NCBI RefSeq assembly: GCF_017304635.1
Contig: NZ_JAFKMA010000002.1
Span: 1 to 64,000, forward strand
Direction of reading: 5' to 3'
Source of the DNA: Sphingomonas sp.
GTDB taxonomy: Bacteria > Pseudomonadota > Alphaproteobacteria > Sphingomonadales > Sphingomonadaceae
Length of the DNA stretch: 64,000 nucleotides
Below the pieces are notes generated by a model. It was not told where the DNA came from. It worked only from the letters and a program-made list of their open reading frames with translations, and made no database searches. The position numbers and the translations under genes were made by a program. Below are positions 10,101-18,497 of this stretch, piece after piece; the first letter of the stretch is position 1, and the number at the start of each line of letters is the position of its first letter.

Positions 10101-10183
10101 TGCGCCAGGGTCGGTAGGGCGCACAGGGCGGCGAGGGCCGTCCCCGTCGCGAGCAGGTGGCGGAGCGAAGTCGAAGCGGTCAT
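7133..10183 (-). CDS. TonB-dependent outer-membrane receptor
   Basis: Outer-membrane active importer of 1016 residues: signal peptide ending AHAQ (~30), linker, plug domain from about residue 60 with IIVTGSRI, LILLNGRRV and RVEILKDGASAIYGTDAIGG, then a 22-strand barrel ending in a terminal Phe (NVEAKF). The ATG at 10183 has GGGGG 9 nt upstream. It is divergent from an AmpG-like permease and a YfeW-like hydrolase, suggesting a cell-wall-derived glycopeptide as ligand; this is inference from neighbours only. Confidence 0.92.
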   Translation of the reverse strand: MTASTSLRHLLATGTALAALCALPTLAHAQTTGSDQTTPPASTPTGAATPDTGANIAADESKSDKNGDREIIVTGSRIKQDPNNSALPLQIITTQEIQRNGISSPEQLISFLAANGNGADNLASNSDVVTGAQRGTNGLSAANLRGQGSAATLILLNGRRVAAHGLQGSAVDVNQIPFAAIDRVEILKDGASAIYGTDAIGGVINFITKKNFKGLDLQGFTDVTEQGGGEIYRLSGTIGFGDLATQHWNVMGAVSKSWNTVLNGYDRAFVNGNQPNRGLSIDTRGTPIATIFPANPGSYMNQSGTLLGGTSGSTVLSGLLIPGTTTTATGGINLLNLPGGAGCQTMDGGMAYDYALWATPTARYACAWDTGRAAVIQQPLETLTYYGRGVVELGRHQIALEVTGSDATSAKRFSNAQVSVNTTTSQVGYPLNSLTAPTYNAVYNQLVALFPSIAANYGKPIAYRWRCVACGTREYVTNTKTFRLAASAEGPITGPWNYNVGASYARSEANSTLGNGYYYSGTKQDPTTKAYVVDTLAPTAPGASAPGLIGLLNSGLINPFSLTQSDAALAGLQAVSAKGVVLYGGKYEVRQADASVSGPLFKLPGGDAQLAVGVDYRRETYSFNGSPAAVAGQPTIFLAAFDNVNALTPKNRTVKAAYGEIQFPILPSLEINLAGRIDDYTGFGTTKNPKVSAKFKPFDWLMFRASYSTGFRVPTFNQIYNGVTESPYQGKDLVDPIKCPSLQVSTTDPNCAIIQPNVDTGGKSTLGPETSKQFTGGVVFTPSRHFSASADFWMINVDNTITILALKDLIGNAALFPDRFIRDSTGTIVTLDDTYINAGARRTQGIDFSAHGGFDALGGSFSAGLDGTLLLKKREKLVPNAPYGGSLIGVFTLTGDLGLKWKHDIFVNYANKDWSLTLTQIFRDGYKNQALPGIANGTVVRPDYNPRVANYIVYNASLSFIGIPGYKFTMGIRNLFNTDPPFAITYDSNSGAGSSWEPRVADPRGRSFNFNVEAKF

Positions 10184-10319
10184 GTCTGCTATCCCCCAGG
10201 GGCGCCGTTCCCGCGGCACCCGATCGGGACATTTAGCAACAAAACTGTCGCTTATTGCCAGCCCTCTTTTGCGCCGGACGGGCCGCGGCCACGCATTTCG
10301 TAACCGGTTGCAGAAAATT

Positions 10320-10335
10320 GTTGCGTCGATGCAAC
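10320..10335. promoter_or_regulatory. Candidate operator in the receptor/permease divergent region
   Basis: Inverted repeat GTTGC-GTCGAT-GCAAC with the inner TCGA also symmetrical (one mismatched pair), 43 nt upstream of the permease ATG and 137 nt upstream of the divergent TonB receptor ATG. Size and symmetry suit a dimeric repressor; none is encoded nearby. Confidence 0.35.
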
Positions 10336-10377
10336 ACGCATATTGACGTCATTCGCGCAAGCGGGGAGCTTGGGCGG

Positions 10378-11946
10378 ATGGAGTTGGCCACCGACCCCGC
10401 CGCTATCGCGCCGCGTGCGCCGACGCCCGAACAGCTCGCCGCCGCGGCGGTGCCGCGCGACTGGCGGCGTTACGGCCTCTATCTGCTGCTCGGGTTTTCG
10501 GCCGGGCTGCCGTTCTACATGTTCAACGCCGTGCTGCTGCTGCGGCTGGCGAAGCACAATGTCGACATCGTCACGGTCGGCTATTTCGCCTGGGTCGCGT
10601 TGCTGCCGACGTTCAAGTTCGCCTGGGCGCCGTTGCTCGACCGCGTGAACGTGCCGGGGTTCGGGCGGTTCTTCGGCAAACGGCGCGGATGGATCATGCT
10701 CGCGCAGCTCGGCATCTTCGCGTCGATGGCGGGGATGGCGTTGACCGCGTCGGATGCCAGCCTGCCGCTGACCGCGCTGTTCGCGACGTTGCTCGCGTTC
10801 TGGACTACCACGCTGGAGATCGCCGCCGATGCCTGGCGGATCGAGATCGCGCCGACCGCCGCCGAACAGGGGCCGATCGTCGCCGCGAACCTGTGGGGCT
10901 ATCGCAGCGCCATGGCGGCATCGGGCGCGGCGGTCGCGATCGTTCCGCATTCGAGCTGGACGACCGCGTATCTGATCGTCGCGATCGTTTCGGTCATCGC
11001 CTTTCCGATCCTGGCGATGATGAAGCCCGATCCGTCGAGCGGCGGGGGACGTGCGACCGCGCTGGCGACGGGCACGTTGTTCAGCGCGGGCGTGCTGGTC
11101 GTGACAACGGTGGCGACGGCGGCGATCGGCTGGGTGCTGCTGGCGGCGGTCGCGTCGCTGGGGATGAGCGATCCCAAGGTCATGACCTACTGGGTGTGCG
11201 GTATAGCGCTGCTGCCGTTCGTGGCGCTGGGCATCGCGGTGCCGTGGCTGCAACGCCTGCCGCCCGATGCGCCGCTGCGGCGGTCCCCCTCGGTCGGGCC
11301 GTATGTCGACGTCGCGTGGCGCTATGGCCTGGTGATCGTGCCGATCCTGCTGTTCGTGTCGGTGTACCGGATGGGCGACGTGATGGCGCTGACGCTGTCG
11401 CACCCGCTGTTCAGTTCGCTCGGCTACGGGCTGGAGCAGATCGGGATCGCCGACGGCGTCGTGTTCATCGTGTCGAGCATGGCCGGCGTCGCGCTCGGCG
11501 GCTGGCTGGCGGCGAGGGCGCCGATGGGCTGGGCGCTCGCGATCGGCGCGGCGGTGTCGGCGATCAGCAACTGGGTGTTCGCCTGGCTCGCGCACCAGCA
11601 TCCGGGGGGCGCGACGCTGTTTTCGGTGTTCGGCATGGCGGTGACCAGCGGCGACATGAAGCTGTATGTCGCGATGGCGGTGGACCAGTTCGGACACGGC
11701 TTCGAAGGTGCGGTGTTCGTCGTCTACCTCTCGCTGCTGGTCAATCCGCGCTATCCGGCGGCGCAATATGCGTTGCTGTCGGGGCTGGCGTTCCTGTTGC
11801 CGCGGCTGCTCGCCGGTCTGTCGGGCACGTTCCAGAAGTCGATCGGCTATGATGGCTTCTTCGTCATGGCGGGGACGATGAGCCTGGCGGCGATCGTGTT
11901 CCTGCCGCTGATCCTGCGCGCGAAGCCGCGGGCGGACGACGCATGA
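10378..11946 (+). CDS. AmpG-like major facilitator permease
   Basis: Integral membrane transporter of 522 residues with about 12-14 helices. The N-terminal half resembles AmpG: LLGFSAGLPFYMFNAVL near residue 40, FKFAWAPLLDRV with the charged MFS loop, and KRRGWI. AmpG imports anhydro-muropeptides into the cytoplasm; here a broader peptide or sugar role cannot be excluded. The ATG at 10378 is preceded by GGGGAG at 9 nt. The stop overlaps the next gene (ATGA). Confidence 0.8.
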   Translation: MELATDPAAIAPRAPTPEQLAAAAVPRDWRRYGLYLLLGFSAGLPFYMFNAVLLLRLAKHNVDIVTVGYFAWVALLPTFKFAWAPLLDRVNVPGFGRFFGKRRGWIMLAQLGIFASMAGMALTASDASLPLTALFATLLAFWTTTLEIAADAWRIEIAPTAAEQGPIVAANLWGYRSAMAASGAAVAIVPHSSWTTAYLIVAIVSVIAFPILAMMKPDPSSGGGRATALATGTLFSAGVLVVTTVATAAIGWVLLAAVASLGMSDPKVMTYWVCGIALLPFVALGIAVPWLQRLPPDAPLRRSPSVGPYVDVAWRYGLVIVPILLFVSVYRMGDVMALTLSHPLFSSLGYGLEQIGIADGVVFIVSSMAGVALGGWLAARAPMGWALAIGAAVSAISNWVFAWLAHQHPGGATLFSVFGMAVTSGDMKLYVAMAVDQFGHGFEGAVFVVYLSLLVNPRYPAAQYALLSGLAFLLPRLLAGLSGTFQKSIGYDGFFVMAGTMSLAAIVFLPLILRAKPRADDA

Positions 11947-12953
11947 TCGACATCGACGCGGCCTTCGCGCCGGCGGCTGCGGCGGTGGCGGCGGGGGACG
12001 TGCCCGGCGCGACGCTGGGTATCGTGATGGCGAGCGGCGAGCGCGCGGTGCGGTTTGCCGGGCACGCCGCGCTGGTGCCGGAGGTGGAGGCGCTGACCGA
12101 GGACCACTGGTTCGACCTCGCTTCGGTGTCGAAGGTGATCGCGACGACGACGATGGTGCTGCGGCTGGCCGACGAGGGTTGGATCGATCTCGACCGGCCG
12201 CTGACCGACGCCTTGCCCGACTTGCGCCAGTATGACGTCACCAATGCCGCCGAGCGCAAGCTGACGTTCCGCGATTGCCTGGCGCATCGCACCTTCCTGC
12301 CGGCGGTCGAGCCGATCTACACCTATGGCGACGATCCACGGCGGTTGCGGGCGTTCATCCTGCAACGCGAATGGCGGCATGGCCCGCCGGTCTATTCGGA
12401 CATCAACTTCCTGCTGCTGGGTTTCGCGATCGAGCGGATCACAGGCCGGTCGCTGGCGGACTGGCCCCTGGGCGCGGGGCTGACCTACGGCCCGCCGCCC
12501 GGCCCGGCGGTGGCGACCGAGTTCTGCCACTGGCGCGAGCGCGTGCTGAAGGGCGAGGTGCATGACGAGAATTGCTCGGCGCTGGGCGGGGTCGCCGGAC
12601 ATGCCGGTCTGTTCGGGACGGTCGCGGGGGTGCTCGATTTCGCGCACGGACTATTCGCCGGCAGCGGGGCGACGGCGGGGATGCTGGCGAACATGCGGAC
12701 GCGCCAGTTCGAGCATCGCACCTGCGGCTGGGACGGCGCGCATCCCGGCTGGCCGGGGGGCAATGCGTGCTCGACCGACACGATCGGGCATACAGGCTTC
12801 ACCGGCACCGGACTGTGGGTCGATTTCGGGCGGGGCGTCGCCTGGACGTTGCTGACCAACCGCGTCCATCCCTCGCGGCACGATCCCAAGGCGGCGAGCA
12901 TCTTCAAGCTGCGGCCCGCGACGGGCGAAGCGGTGATCGCGGCGTTGAGTTAG
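11943..12953 (+). CDS. YfeW-like serine hydrolase (class C beta-lactamase/DD-peptidase fold)
   Basis: The 336 residues carry the three active-site motifs of the penicillin-binding family: SVSK (Ser~61-Lys~64), YSD (~151-153) and HTG (~283-285, in GHTGFTGTG). The HTGFTGT form is typical of E. coli YfeW (PBP4B), whose gene lies with murQP. No signal peptide is seen, so it is probably cytoplasmic. It is translationally coupled to the AmpG-like permease, so an amide-bond hydrolase acting on imported muropeptides is a reasonable hypothesis. Confidence 0.78.
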   Translation: MIDIDAAFAPAAAAVAAGDVPGATLGIVMASGERAVRFAGHAALVPEVEALTEDHWFDLASVSKVIATTTMVLRLADEGWIDLDRPLTDALPDLRQYDVTNAAERKLTFRDCLAHRTFLPAVEPIYTYGDDPRRLRAFILQREWRHGPPVYSDINFLLLGFAIERITGRSLADWPLGAGLTYGPPPGPAVATEFCHWRERVLKGEVHDENCSALGGVAGHAGLFGTVAGVLDFAHGLFAGSGATAGMLANMRTRQFEHRTCGWDGAHPGWPGGNACSTDTIGHTGFTGTGLWVDFGRGVAWTLLTNRVHPSRHDPKAASIFKLRPATGEAVIAALS

Positions 12954-12954
12954 A

Positions 12955-13034
12955 CGGTACCGGCCCGCTCCCCCACCCGACCGCCCAGACATTTTATCGT
13001 GTGGGCGGTCGGGTGGGGGAGCGGGCCGGTGCCG
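12955..13034. repeat. Long inverted repeat, family R1 copy A
   Basis: 80-bp element with ~32-bp arms (GGTACCGGCCCGCTCCC... and its complement ...GGGAGCGGGCCGGTGCC), a ~14-nt AT-richer loop and a single T-G wobble. It starts 1 nt after the stop of the YfeW-like gene and ends 6 nt before the convergent PhyH gene. The same sequence recurs at 22439, 27339, 48858 and 56340. Confidence 0.95.
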
Positions 13035-13040
13035 CGACGA

Positions 13041-13868
13041 TCAGACGTAATGCGGCTCGGGACGGTCGAACAACTGCTCGTAATGGACCAGCACCGGCCG
13101 GTTGCCGATCGGCACCGGCTGCCCGTCGCGGAAGGCCCATTCGCCGCGGTCGCAATCTTCCGCGCGGACATAGCCGTTGATGTAGAGACGGCGCAGGTGA
13201 TCCGATGAATTGAGCCCGGAGGCGTGGACCAGATACGGGTTCCACATCGCGATGTCGCCCGGCTCGAGCACCAGGTCGACCTGAGTCGCGGGATCGATCC
13301 CGGCGGCTTCCAGCGCCGCATCCTCGGGCGACTGGCCGAGCACTTCGGTCGAGACGTCGAGGTCGACCGGGCCGGCCGTGTGGCTGCCCGGAATGAAGCG
13401 CATGCCACCGGTCGCCGGGTTGTGCGGATCGATCGCCAGGCCCGTCTGAACGTACGAACTGCCCAGGTTGCGATAGGCGGCGTCGGGCTTGCGGAAGCGC
13501 GAATCCTGGTGCCAGGCGAAATCGCCGCGGCTGTTGGGCAGCTTCCAGTGCAACTGGTTGATGATCTGCTTGAGATTGTCGCCGATCAGGGGTTTCAGGA
13601 TCTCCACCCAGCGCGGATCGCGCCGCGTCTCGTCCATCACCGCATTGTGATAGGACGGCCATTGCGCCATCGGCACATGCGGGCGCCCGTCGGGGCCTGG
13701 CTGCACGTTGTAGAACAGGTTGCCGTGGCGATAGCTGCGCCCGTGCGCGACGCCCTCGGCATAAATCGCGTCCATCGCCGCGCCGATCCGGGCGACTTCG
13801 TTGGGTGAAAAGACGTTGCGGACAATGGCGTAGCCCTTGTCGTGATAGTCGCGGATATGATCGCTCAT
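13041..13868 (-). CDS. Phytanoyl-CoA dioxygenase (PhyH) family protein
   Basis: Fe(II)/2-oxoglutarate-dependent oxygenase of 275 residues. The iron-binding triad is visible: WHQDSR (HxD, residues ~119-121) and the distal His in YLVHASG, with a downstream Arg (RRLY) for 2-oxoglutarate. RFIPGSH is typical of the family. The ATG at 13868 lies 11 nt after the dacB stop, so the two are probably co-transcribed. Substrate unknown. Confidence 0.85.
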   Translation of the reverse strand: MSDHIRDYHDKGYAIVRNVFSPNEVARIGAAMDAIYAEGVAHGRSYRHGNLFYNVQPGPDGRPHVPMAQWPSYHNAVMDETRRDPRWVEILKPLIGDNLKQIINQLHWKLPNSRGDFAWHQDSRFRKPDAAYRNLGSSYVQTGLAIDPHNPATGGMRFIPGSHTAGPVDLDVSTEVLGQSPEDAALEAAGIDPATQVDLVLEPGDIAMWNPYLVHASGLNSSDHLRRLYINGYVRAEDCDRGEWAFRDGQPVPIGNRPVLVHYEQLFDRPEPHYV

Positions 13869-13879
13869 GAACCGGCGTT

Positions 13880-15319
13880 TTAGTTCGCTGCGGCGATCAA
13901 TACCAGCGCGGCGTCCATCGCTTTCGTCGCGCTGGCATCGGCCGGCATGTCGTTGGCGATGATCGAGAAGGTAAGCGCGCGTCCGCTCGCCGCCGTCATG
14001 TAGCCCGAGAGCGCGTTGGTCGCATTGATCGTGCCGGTCTTCGCAAACAGCTTGCGGTCGAGGATCGTGCCGGCGAACCGTCGCGCCAGCGTGCCGTCGA
14101 TCCCCCCAACCGGGAGCGTGTCGCGCCACGCCGTGCCCCACGGCTGAGTCGCGATCCAGCGCAGCAGCGTGACGACACCGCGCGGGCTGACGCGGTTGTA
14201 GGTCGACATGCCCGATCCATCGGAAAGGTCGAACGCGGTGCGCGGCACCCCGGCCTGCGCCAGCACGCGCCGCACCGCGACCTGTCCGTCGGCGATCGAC
14301 CCGCTGCCCGCGACCAGCGCGACACGGCGCAGGAACAGTTCGGCATGCAGGTTCTGGCTGACCTTGTTGGTGATCCGCACGTCGCCGGCGAGCGGGGGCG
14401 GGGTCAGCTTCGCGAGCACCGGCTCGGCGGGCGGGCGGGCCGGGGGAGCGGCACCGCGCACGGCGGGATCGTCGGCGGGCAGCAGCGGGCGGTGGCGCAC
14501 CGCGATCGCACCGGTCACCCGGACGCCGCGCGCGCGGAGCAACGCCGCCAGCCGCCACGCCGCATACCGCGCCGGATCGTCGATCCCGACGCGCAGCCGC
14601 TCCGGCCTGGCATCCACGCCGATCGTTCCGGTCAGCCGCAGTTCGTATGTATTCGGGGCGCGGTCGAAACCGACCGCACTTTTCGCGCCGGCCACCGTCA
14701 TCACGCGATTGTCGACGGTGTAGTAACCGGGCAGCGCGACCGTTGCCGGCGTTCCCGCCGCGCTCGGCATCACCGTCACCACCGCTTCGTTGTCGTCGAT
14801 CGTCAGCGCGGAGATGCCGGTGCCCGACCGCGTCGGGATGTTGTTCCAGCTCATCCCCGGGCTCCAGCGCTCGTCGGGGAACAAGGTGTCGTCGCCGATC
14901 ACGTCGTGCACCACGCGCGTCTTCGCCGCCACCGCGTCGGCCAGCGTGCCCAGGCAATCCGTTTTGCAGTCGTCGGCGCTCGACAGCCGGGCGTCGCCGT
15001 TGCCGACCAGCACCACGTCGCGCCCCTCCAGCCGCACCGCGGCACCGCCGGTCGCATCGGGGCCGGTCATGTCCGGCAACGTCGCCCAGGCCGTCGCGGT
15101 CGTGAAAATCTTGGTGTTCGACGCCGGCATGAAGCGGTTGTCGGGCGATATCGCGATGACCTCGCGCCCCTGATCGTCCACCACGTAGAGCCCGAACCGC
15201 GTCCCCGTGCCGGCCTGTACCAGCGCCGCCTCGACCCGTGTGCGCAGACCGGCATCCTGCGCCGCGACCGGCATCGCCAGCGCCAGGCTCACGATCAGCG
15301 AAAGTGCCCCTTTCAGCAT
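13880..15319 (-). CDS. dacB: D-alanyl-D-alanine carboxypeptidase/endopeptidase (PBP4)
   Basis: Periplasmic penicillin-binding protein 4 that trims or cleaves peptidoglycan peptides. The 479 residues show a signal peptide (LIVSLALAMPVAAQ), SxxK as SNTK near residue 75, SxN within GMSTYN, and KTG in FAKTGTINA, with the long insert typical of class C PBPs between SxxK and SxN. I use the ATG at 15319; an in-frame TTG at 15355 would add 12 residues and overlap the divergent gene. PhyH follows on the same strand. Confidence 0.9.
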   Translation of the reverse strand: MLKGALSLIVSLALAMPVAAQDAGLRTRVEAALVQAGTGTRFGLYVVDDQGREVIAISPDNRFMPASNTKIFTTATAWATLPDMTGPDATGGAAVRLEGRDVVLVGNGDARLSSADDCKTDCLGTLADAVAAKTRVVHDVIGDDTLFPDERWSPGMSWNNIPTRSGTGISALTIDDNEAVVTVMPSAAGTPATVALPGYYTVDNRVMTVAGAKSAVGFDRAPNTYELRLTGTIGVDARPERLRVGIDDPARYAAWRLAALLRARGVRVTGAIAVRHRPLLPADDPAVRGAAPPARPPAEPVLAKLTPPPLAGDVRITNKVSQNLHAELFLRRVALVAGSGSIADGQVAVRRVLAQAGVPRTAFDLSDGSGMSTYNRVSPRGVVTLLRWIATQPWGTAWRDTLPVGGIDGTLARRFAGTILDRKLFAKTGTINATNALSGYMTAASGRALTFSIIANDMPADASATKAMDAALVLIAAAN

Positions 15320-15372
15320 GAGGCGCGACGGTAAGGCTTGCGATGACGCGCGCAAGTCGGGAAAGTGGCGCC

Positions 15373-17220
15373 ATGTCCTGGCTCCGCCGTATCGCCACCC
15401 TGTGCGCCATCGTGCTCGGCATGTCCGCCGCCTCGGCCGAGCTGACTCGCGCCATCCTGATCCGCGGCGCGCGCGTGTTCGACGGGACGGGAGCGCCCGC
15501 CACGGTGGCGGACGTGCTGGTCGTCGGCGACAGGATCGCCGCGTTCGCGCCGCATCTCCACCGTCCGGTCGGCGCGCGCGTCATCGATGCGCGGGGCATG
15601 ACATTGCTGCCCGGCCTGCACGACCTCCACACGCACCTGCGCGCCCCGGCGTTCGACGCGCCCGACGATATCGGCAAGGCGTATGCCGAATATCTGCTCC
15701 ACGGCGTCACGACGGCGAACGACTATTCGCTGTCGGGCGAGATGCTCGCGCCCGTCCGCGCGCTGACCGCGCCGGGCGGGCTGGCGGCGCCGCACCTGGA
15801 GCTGGCGGTGCGGATCGGCGTGCCGGGCGGGCACGGGACCGAGTTCGGCTGGGGCGATTTCTTCACGCTGCAGGTCTCGACGCCCCGTTCGGCGCACAAT
15901 GCGATGCGCACCGCGCTGGCGTACAAGCCCGACGTCATCAAGGTGTTCGCCGATGGCTGGCGCTATGGCAGCGACCCCGATCTCAACAGCATCAATGTCG
16001 AGACGCTGAGCGCGATCGTCGCCGACGCGCACGCCGCCGGCATCCCGGTCATCACGCACACGGTGACGCTGAAACAGGCGAAGATCGCGGCGACCGCCGG
16101 CGTCGATGCGGTCGGCCACGGCGTCGGCGATGCGCCGGTCGACGACGAGCTGATCGGCCTGATGCGGCGCAACCACACCGCCTATATCGCGACGCTGACG
16201 GTGTACGAGCCACAGGAGGACCGCCAGTTCCTGCCCGGCGAATGGACGCGGCTGGCGCCGCCCGAACGCGCGCGTGAGGAAGCGCGGATGGCGAAGCCGC
16301 TCCGGCCGATCGAGGCGTATGATGCGAAGCGCTGGGCGATCATGCAGGGCAATATCCGCACGCTGCACGCCGCCGGTATCCCGATCGGGATCGGCACCGA
16401 TTCGGGCATCACCGGCACCTATCACGGCAGTTCGGCGATCCGCGAGATCCGGCTGCTCACGCAACTGGGCTTCACGCCGGCGCAGGCTTTGATCGCCGCG
16501 ACCGCGACCAGCGCCGCGATCATCCGCACCGACAAGGTGGAGGGCACGATTCGCCCCGGCATGCGCGCCGACCTGGTGCTCGTCGGCGGGAAGCCGGACG
16601 AGGACATCGCCGCGCTGTACGATGTGCGCCATGTCTGGGTAGCGGGGCAGGAGCAGGACTTGCCGGCTTTGCGCGCCCGCGTCGATGCGCCCGCGCCGAC
16701 CCCGATGCCGGCCGCGCGGATGCCGGGGCCGATCGATACCGGCGCGCGGAACGACGGCCGCACCGACCTCGACACGCTGCCGGTCGAAAGCACCGAGACG
16801 GGGACCGATCACAGCAACCTGATTTACGTCCGCCCGACCGATCCGCGCGCGGGCAAGAAGCTGATGATCGTCGCCAAGATGGGCGGGCGCGACCGGCCTT
16901 ATGCGCAATTGCTCGTGCCGCTGACGCGCGGCGGGATCACGCTGGCCGATGCGAGCGGCTTCGCCGGGATCGCGTTCGACGCGCGCGGGGCGGGCAGCTT
17001 CTCGCTGGCGCTCGACCAATACGGCCTCCAGCCCGACGACTGGCGCCACGCCGACTTCACCGCCGGCGATGCGGTGCAGGAAGTGCGCATCCCGTTCGCC
17101 GCGCTGACCGGCGACGCGCCGTTCGACGCGACGAAGCTGCGCTCGCTGCTGATCCGGCTGAAAGGCGATCCGGGTGCCAGCGCGTGGCTAGAGATCGGCA
17201 ATTTGCGTTTCTACAAGTAG
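15373..17220 (+). CDS. Secreted amidohydrolase with C-terminal CIA30/galactose-binding-like domain
   Basis: Metal-dependent hydrolase of 615 residues. A signal peptide (first ~23, ending SAASA) precedes an amidohydrolase domain: HDLHTHL (HxH metal site, ~residue 81), catalytic-site histidines in VITHTVTL and GHGVGDA, and Asp in GIGTDSGI. The last ~150 residues form a separate beta-rich module resembling the CIA30 or carbohydrate-binding fold, ending WLEIGNLRFYK. The ATG at 15373 was chosen because it begins the signal peptide; an ATG at 15343 is possible. Substrate unknown; imidazolonepropionase/prolidase-like enzymes are nearest in motif. Confidence 0.8.
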   Translation: MSWLRRIATLCAIVLGMSAASAELTRAILIRGARVFDGTGAPATVADVLVVGDRIAAFAPHLHRPVGARVIDARGMTLLPGLHDLHTHLRAPAFDAPDDIGKAYAEYLLHGVTTANDYSLSGEMLAPVRALTAPGGLAAPHLELAVRIGVPGGHGTEFGWGDFFTLQVSTPRSAHNAMRTALAYKPDVIKVFADGWRYGSDPDLNSINVETLSAIVADAHAAGIPVITHTVTLKQAKIAATAGVDAVGHGVGDAPVDDELIGLMRRNHTAYIATLTVYEPQEDRQFLPGEWTRLAPPERAREEARMAKPLRPIEAYDAKRWAIMQGNIRTLHAAGIPIGIGTDSGITGTYHGSSAIREIRLLTQLGFTPAQALIAATATSAAIIRTDKVEGTIRPGMRADLVLVGGKPDEDIAALYDVRHVWVAGQEQDLPALRARVDAPAPTPMPAARMPGPIDTGARNDGRTDLDTLPVESTETGTDHSNLIYVRPTDPRAGKKLMIVAKMGGRDRPYAQLLVPLTRGGITLADASGFAGIAFDARGAGSFSLALDQYGLQPDDWRHADFTAGDAVQEVRIPFAALTGDAPFDATKLRSLLIRLKGDPGASAWLEIGNLRFYK

Positions 17221-17229
17221 CGACAAGTC

Positions 17230-17255
17230 CCCGTCATTGCGCTCGCAATGACGGG
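17230..17255. terminator. Hairpin between convergent genes
   Basis: Perfect 11-bp stem CCCGTCATTGC / GCAATGACGGG with a GCTC loop, filling the gap between the amidohydrolase and the convergent symporter. The sequence is a compact form of the dispersed CGTCATTGCGAGCG repeat also seen at 60653. No T-tract, so termination is only probable. Confidence 0.5.
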
Positions 17256-18497
17256 CTAATCGGACGGCGCGGCGCGATAGATCGCCTCGTCCAGCGCTCC
17301 TTCGCGCGCGGCGACGGTCGTTGTCACCGCCAGGTTGGCACATGCGCTCGGCACCGTCCGCGTCATGTCGAGCAGGCGGTCGAACGGCAGCGCGAAGCCG
17401 ACCACCAGCGCGGTCTGCTCCGGCGTGACGCCGACCGCCGACAGCACCGCCGCCAGCATGAACAGCGACGCCGACGGCACCGGCGCCGTCCCGAACGCGG
17501 CCAGCGCGCCGGTCAGCAGCACCATGGCATACACCTGCGGCGTCAGCGGCACGCCGAACGCCTGCAACGCGAACATCGACAGCAGCCCGACATACATTGC
17601 GGTGCCGTCCTTGCCGATCGACGCACCGATCGGCAGCACCGTCGAATAGACCGGCTGGGCGACGCCGAGATTGTCGCCGGCGACTCGCATCGCCACCGGC
17701 AGCGTTGCCCCGCTCGACGCGGTCGAGAAGGCGACGAGCAACGGATCGACGATCCCGCGGAAGAACGGCCCGACCGGCAATCGCGCGACGAACCGGATCA
17801 GCAGGCTGTGCACGACGATCATCTGGATCAGCGAGCCCGCCACTACGGCGAGCGCCAGCCAGCCGACATGGACGAACACCGCCGCACCCTTTGCCGCCAC
17901 CGCGTTCCAGATCAGCGCCAGCACGCCGAACGGCGTCGCCTCCATCACGATCCCGACGACGCGGAGCAGCACCGCCGACAGCGATTGCAGCAGCGCGGCG
18001 AACGGCTTGCCGGGCTCGCCGGTCAGCACGACGCCGACCCCGAACAGGATCGCGACGAAGATCAGCGCGAGCATGTCGCCCTTCGCCAGCGCCTCGACGA
18101 TGTTGGTCGGCACGATCCCGACCAGCTGGTCGTAGGGCGTAACCGCGGGGCCGAGTGCGTGCGGCGCGGCGGTGCCGAGCGGGGCGCCGATGCCCGGGCG
18201 GACGACGCTCGCAACTAGCATGCCGACCGACACCGCGATCGCCGTTGTCGCGGCGAACAGGGCGATCGTGCGCACGCCGATCCCGCCCAGTTGCTTCGGA
18301 TCGGCCAGGCTGGTGATGCCGGCGGCGATGGTGACGAGCACGATCGGCGCGACCAGCATGCGGATTGCCCGGACGAACAGGTCGCCGACGAACTGCACAT
18401 ACGGCGCACCCTGCGGCCAGACGAGCGCCAGCACGACGCCCAGCACCAGCGCACCGACGACGCGCTGCCACAGCGGGATCGCAAACCAGGCTCTCAC
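17256..18497 (-). CDS. Dicarboxylate/amino acid:cation symporter (DAACS family)
   Basis: Inner-membrane secondary transporter of 413 residues with the glutamate-transporter (GltP/DctA) layout: six N-terminal helices, then the serine-rich reentrant loop (STASSGATLP, ~272-281) and a second hairpin with PIGASIGKDGTAMY replacing the usual NMDGT. The change from N-M-D-G-T to G-K-D-G-T-A suggests a different substrate or coupling ion. Its ATG overlaps the stop of the D-aminoacylase-like gene, so D-amino acids or D-glutamate are plausible substrates (inference). Confidence 0.87.
   Translation of the reverse strand: MRAWFAIPLWQRVVGALVLGVVLALVWPQGAPYVQFVGDLFVRAIRMLVAPIVLVTIAAGITSLADPKQLGGIGVRTIALFAATTAIAVSVGMLVASVVRPGIGAPLGTAAPHALGPAVTPYDQLVGIVPTNIVEALAKGDMLALIFVAILFGVGVVLTGEPGKPFAALLQSLSAVLLRVVGIVMEATPFGVLALIWNAVAAKGAAVFVHVGWLALAVVAGSLIQMIVVHSLLIRFVARLPVGPFFRGIVDPLLVAFSTASSGATLPVAMRVAGDNLGVAQPVYSTVLPIGASIGKDGTAMYVGLLSMFALQAFGVPLTPQVYAMVLLTGALAAFGTAPVPSASLFMLAAVLSAVGVTPEQTALVVGFALPFDRLLDMTRTVPSACANLAVTTTVAAREGALDEAIYRAAPSD

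Noticed and set aside
10255-10378. N-terminal extension of the AmpG-like permease by 41 codons.
   Set aside because: Extension is Cys/Arg-rich, lies over the candidate operator and lacks an SD; the ATG at 10378 has GGGGAG.
13041-15710. 889-codon frame spanning PhyH and dacB.
   Set aside because: Only the region up to 13868 is PhyH; dacB uses another frame from 13880.
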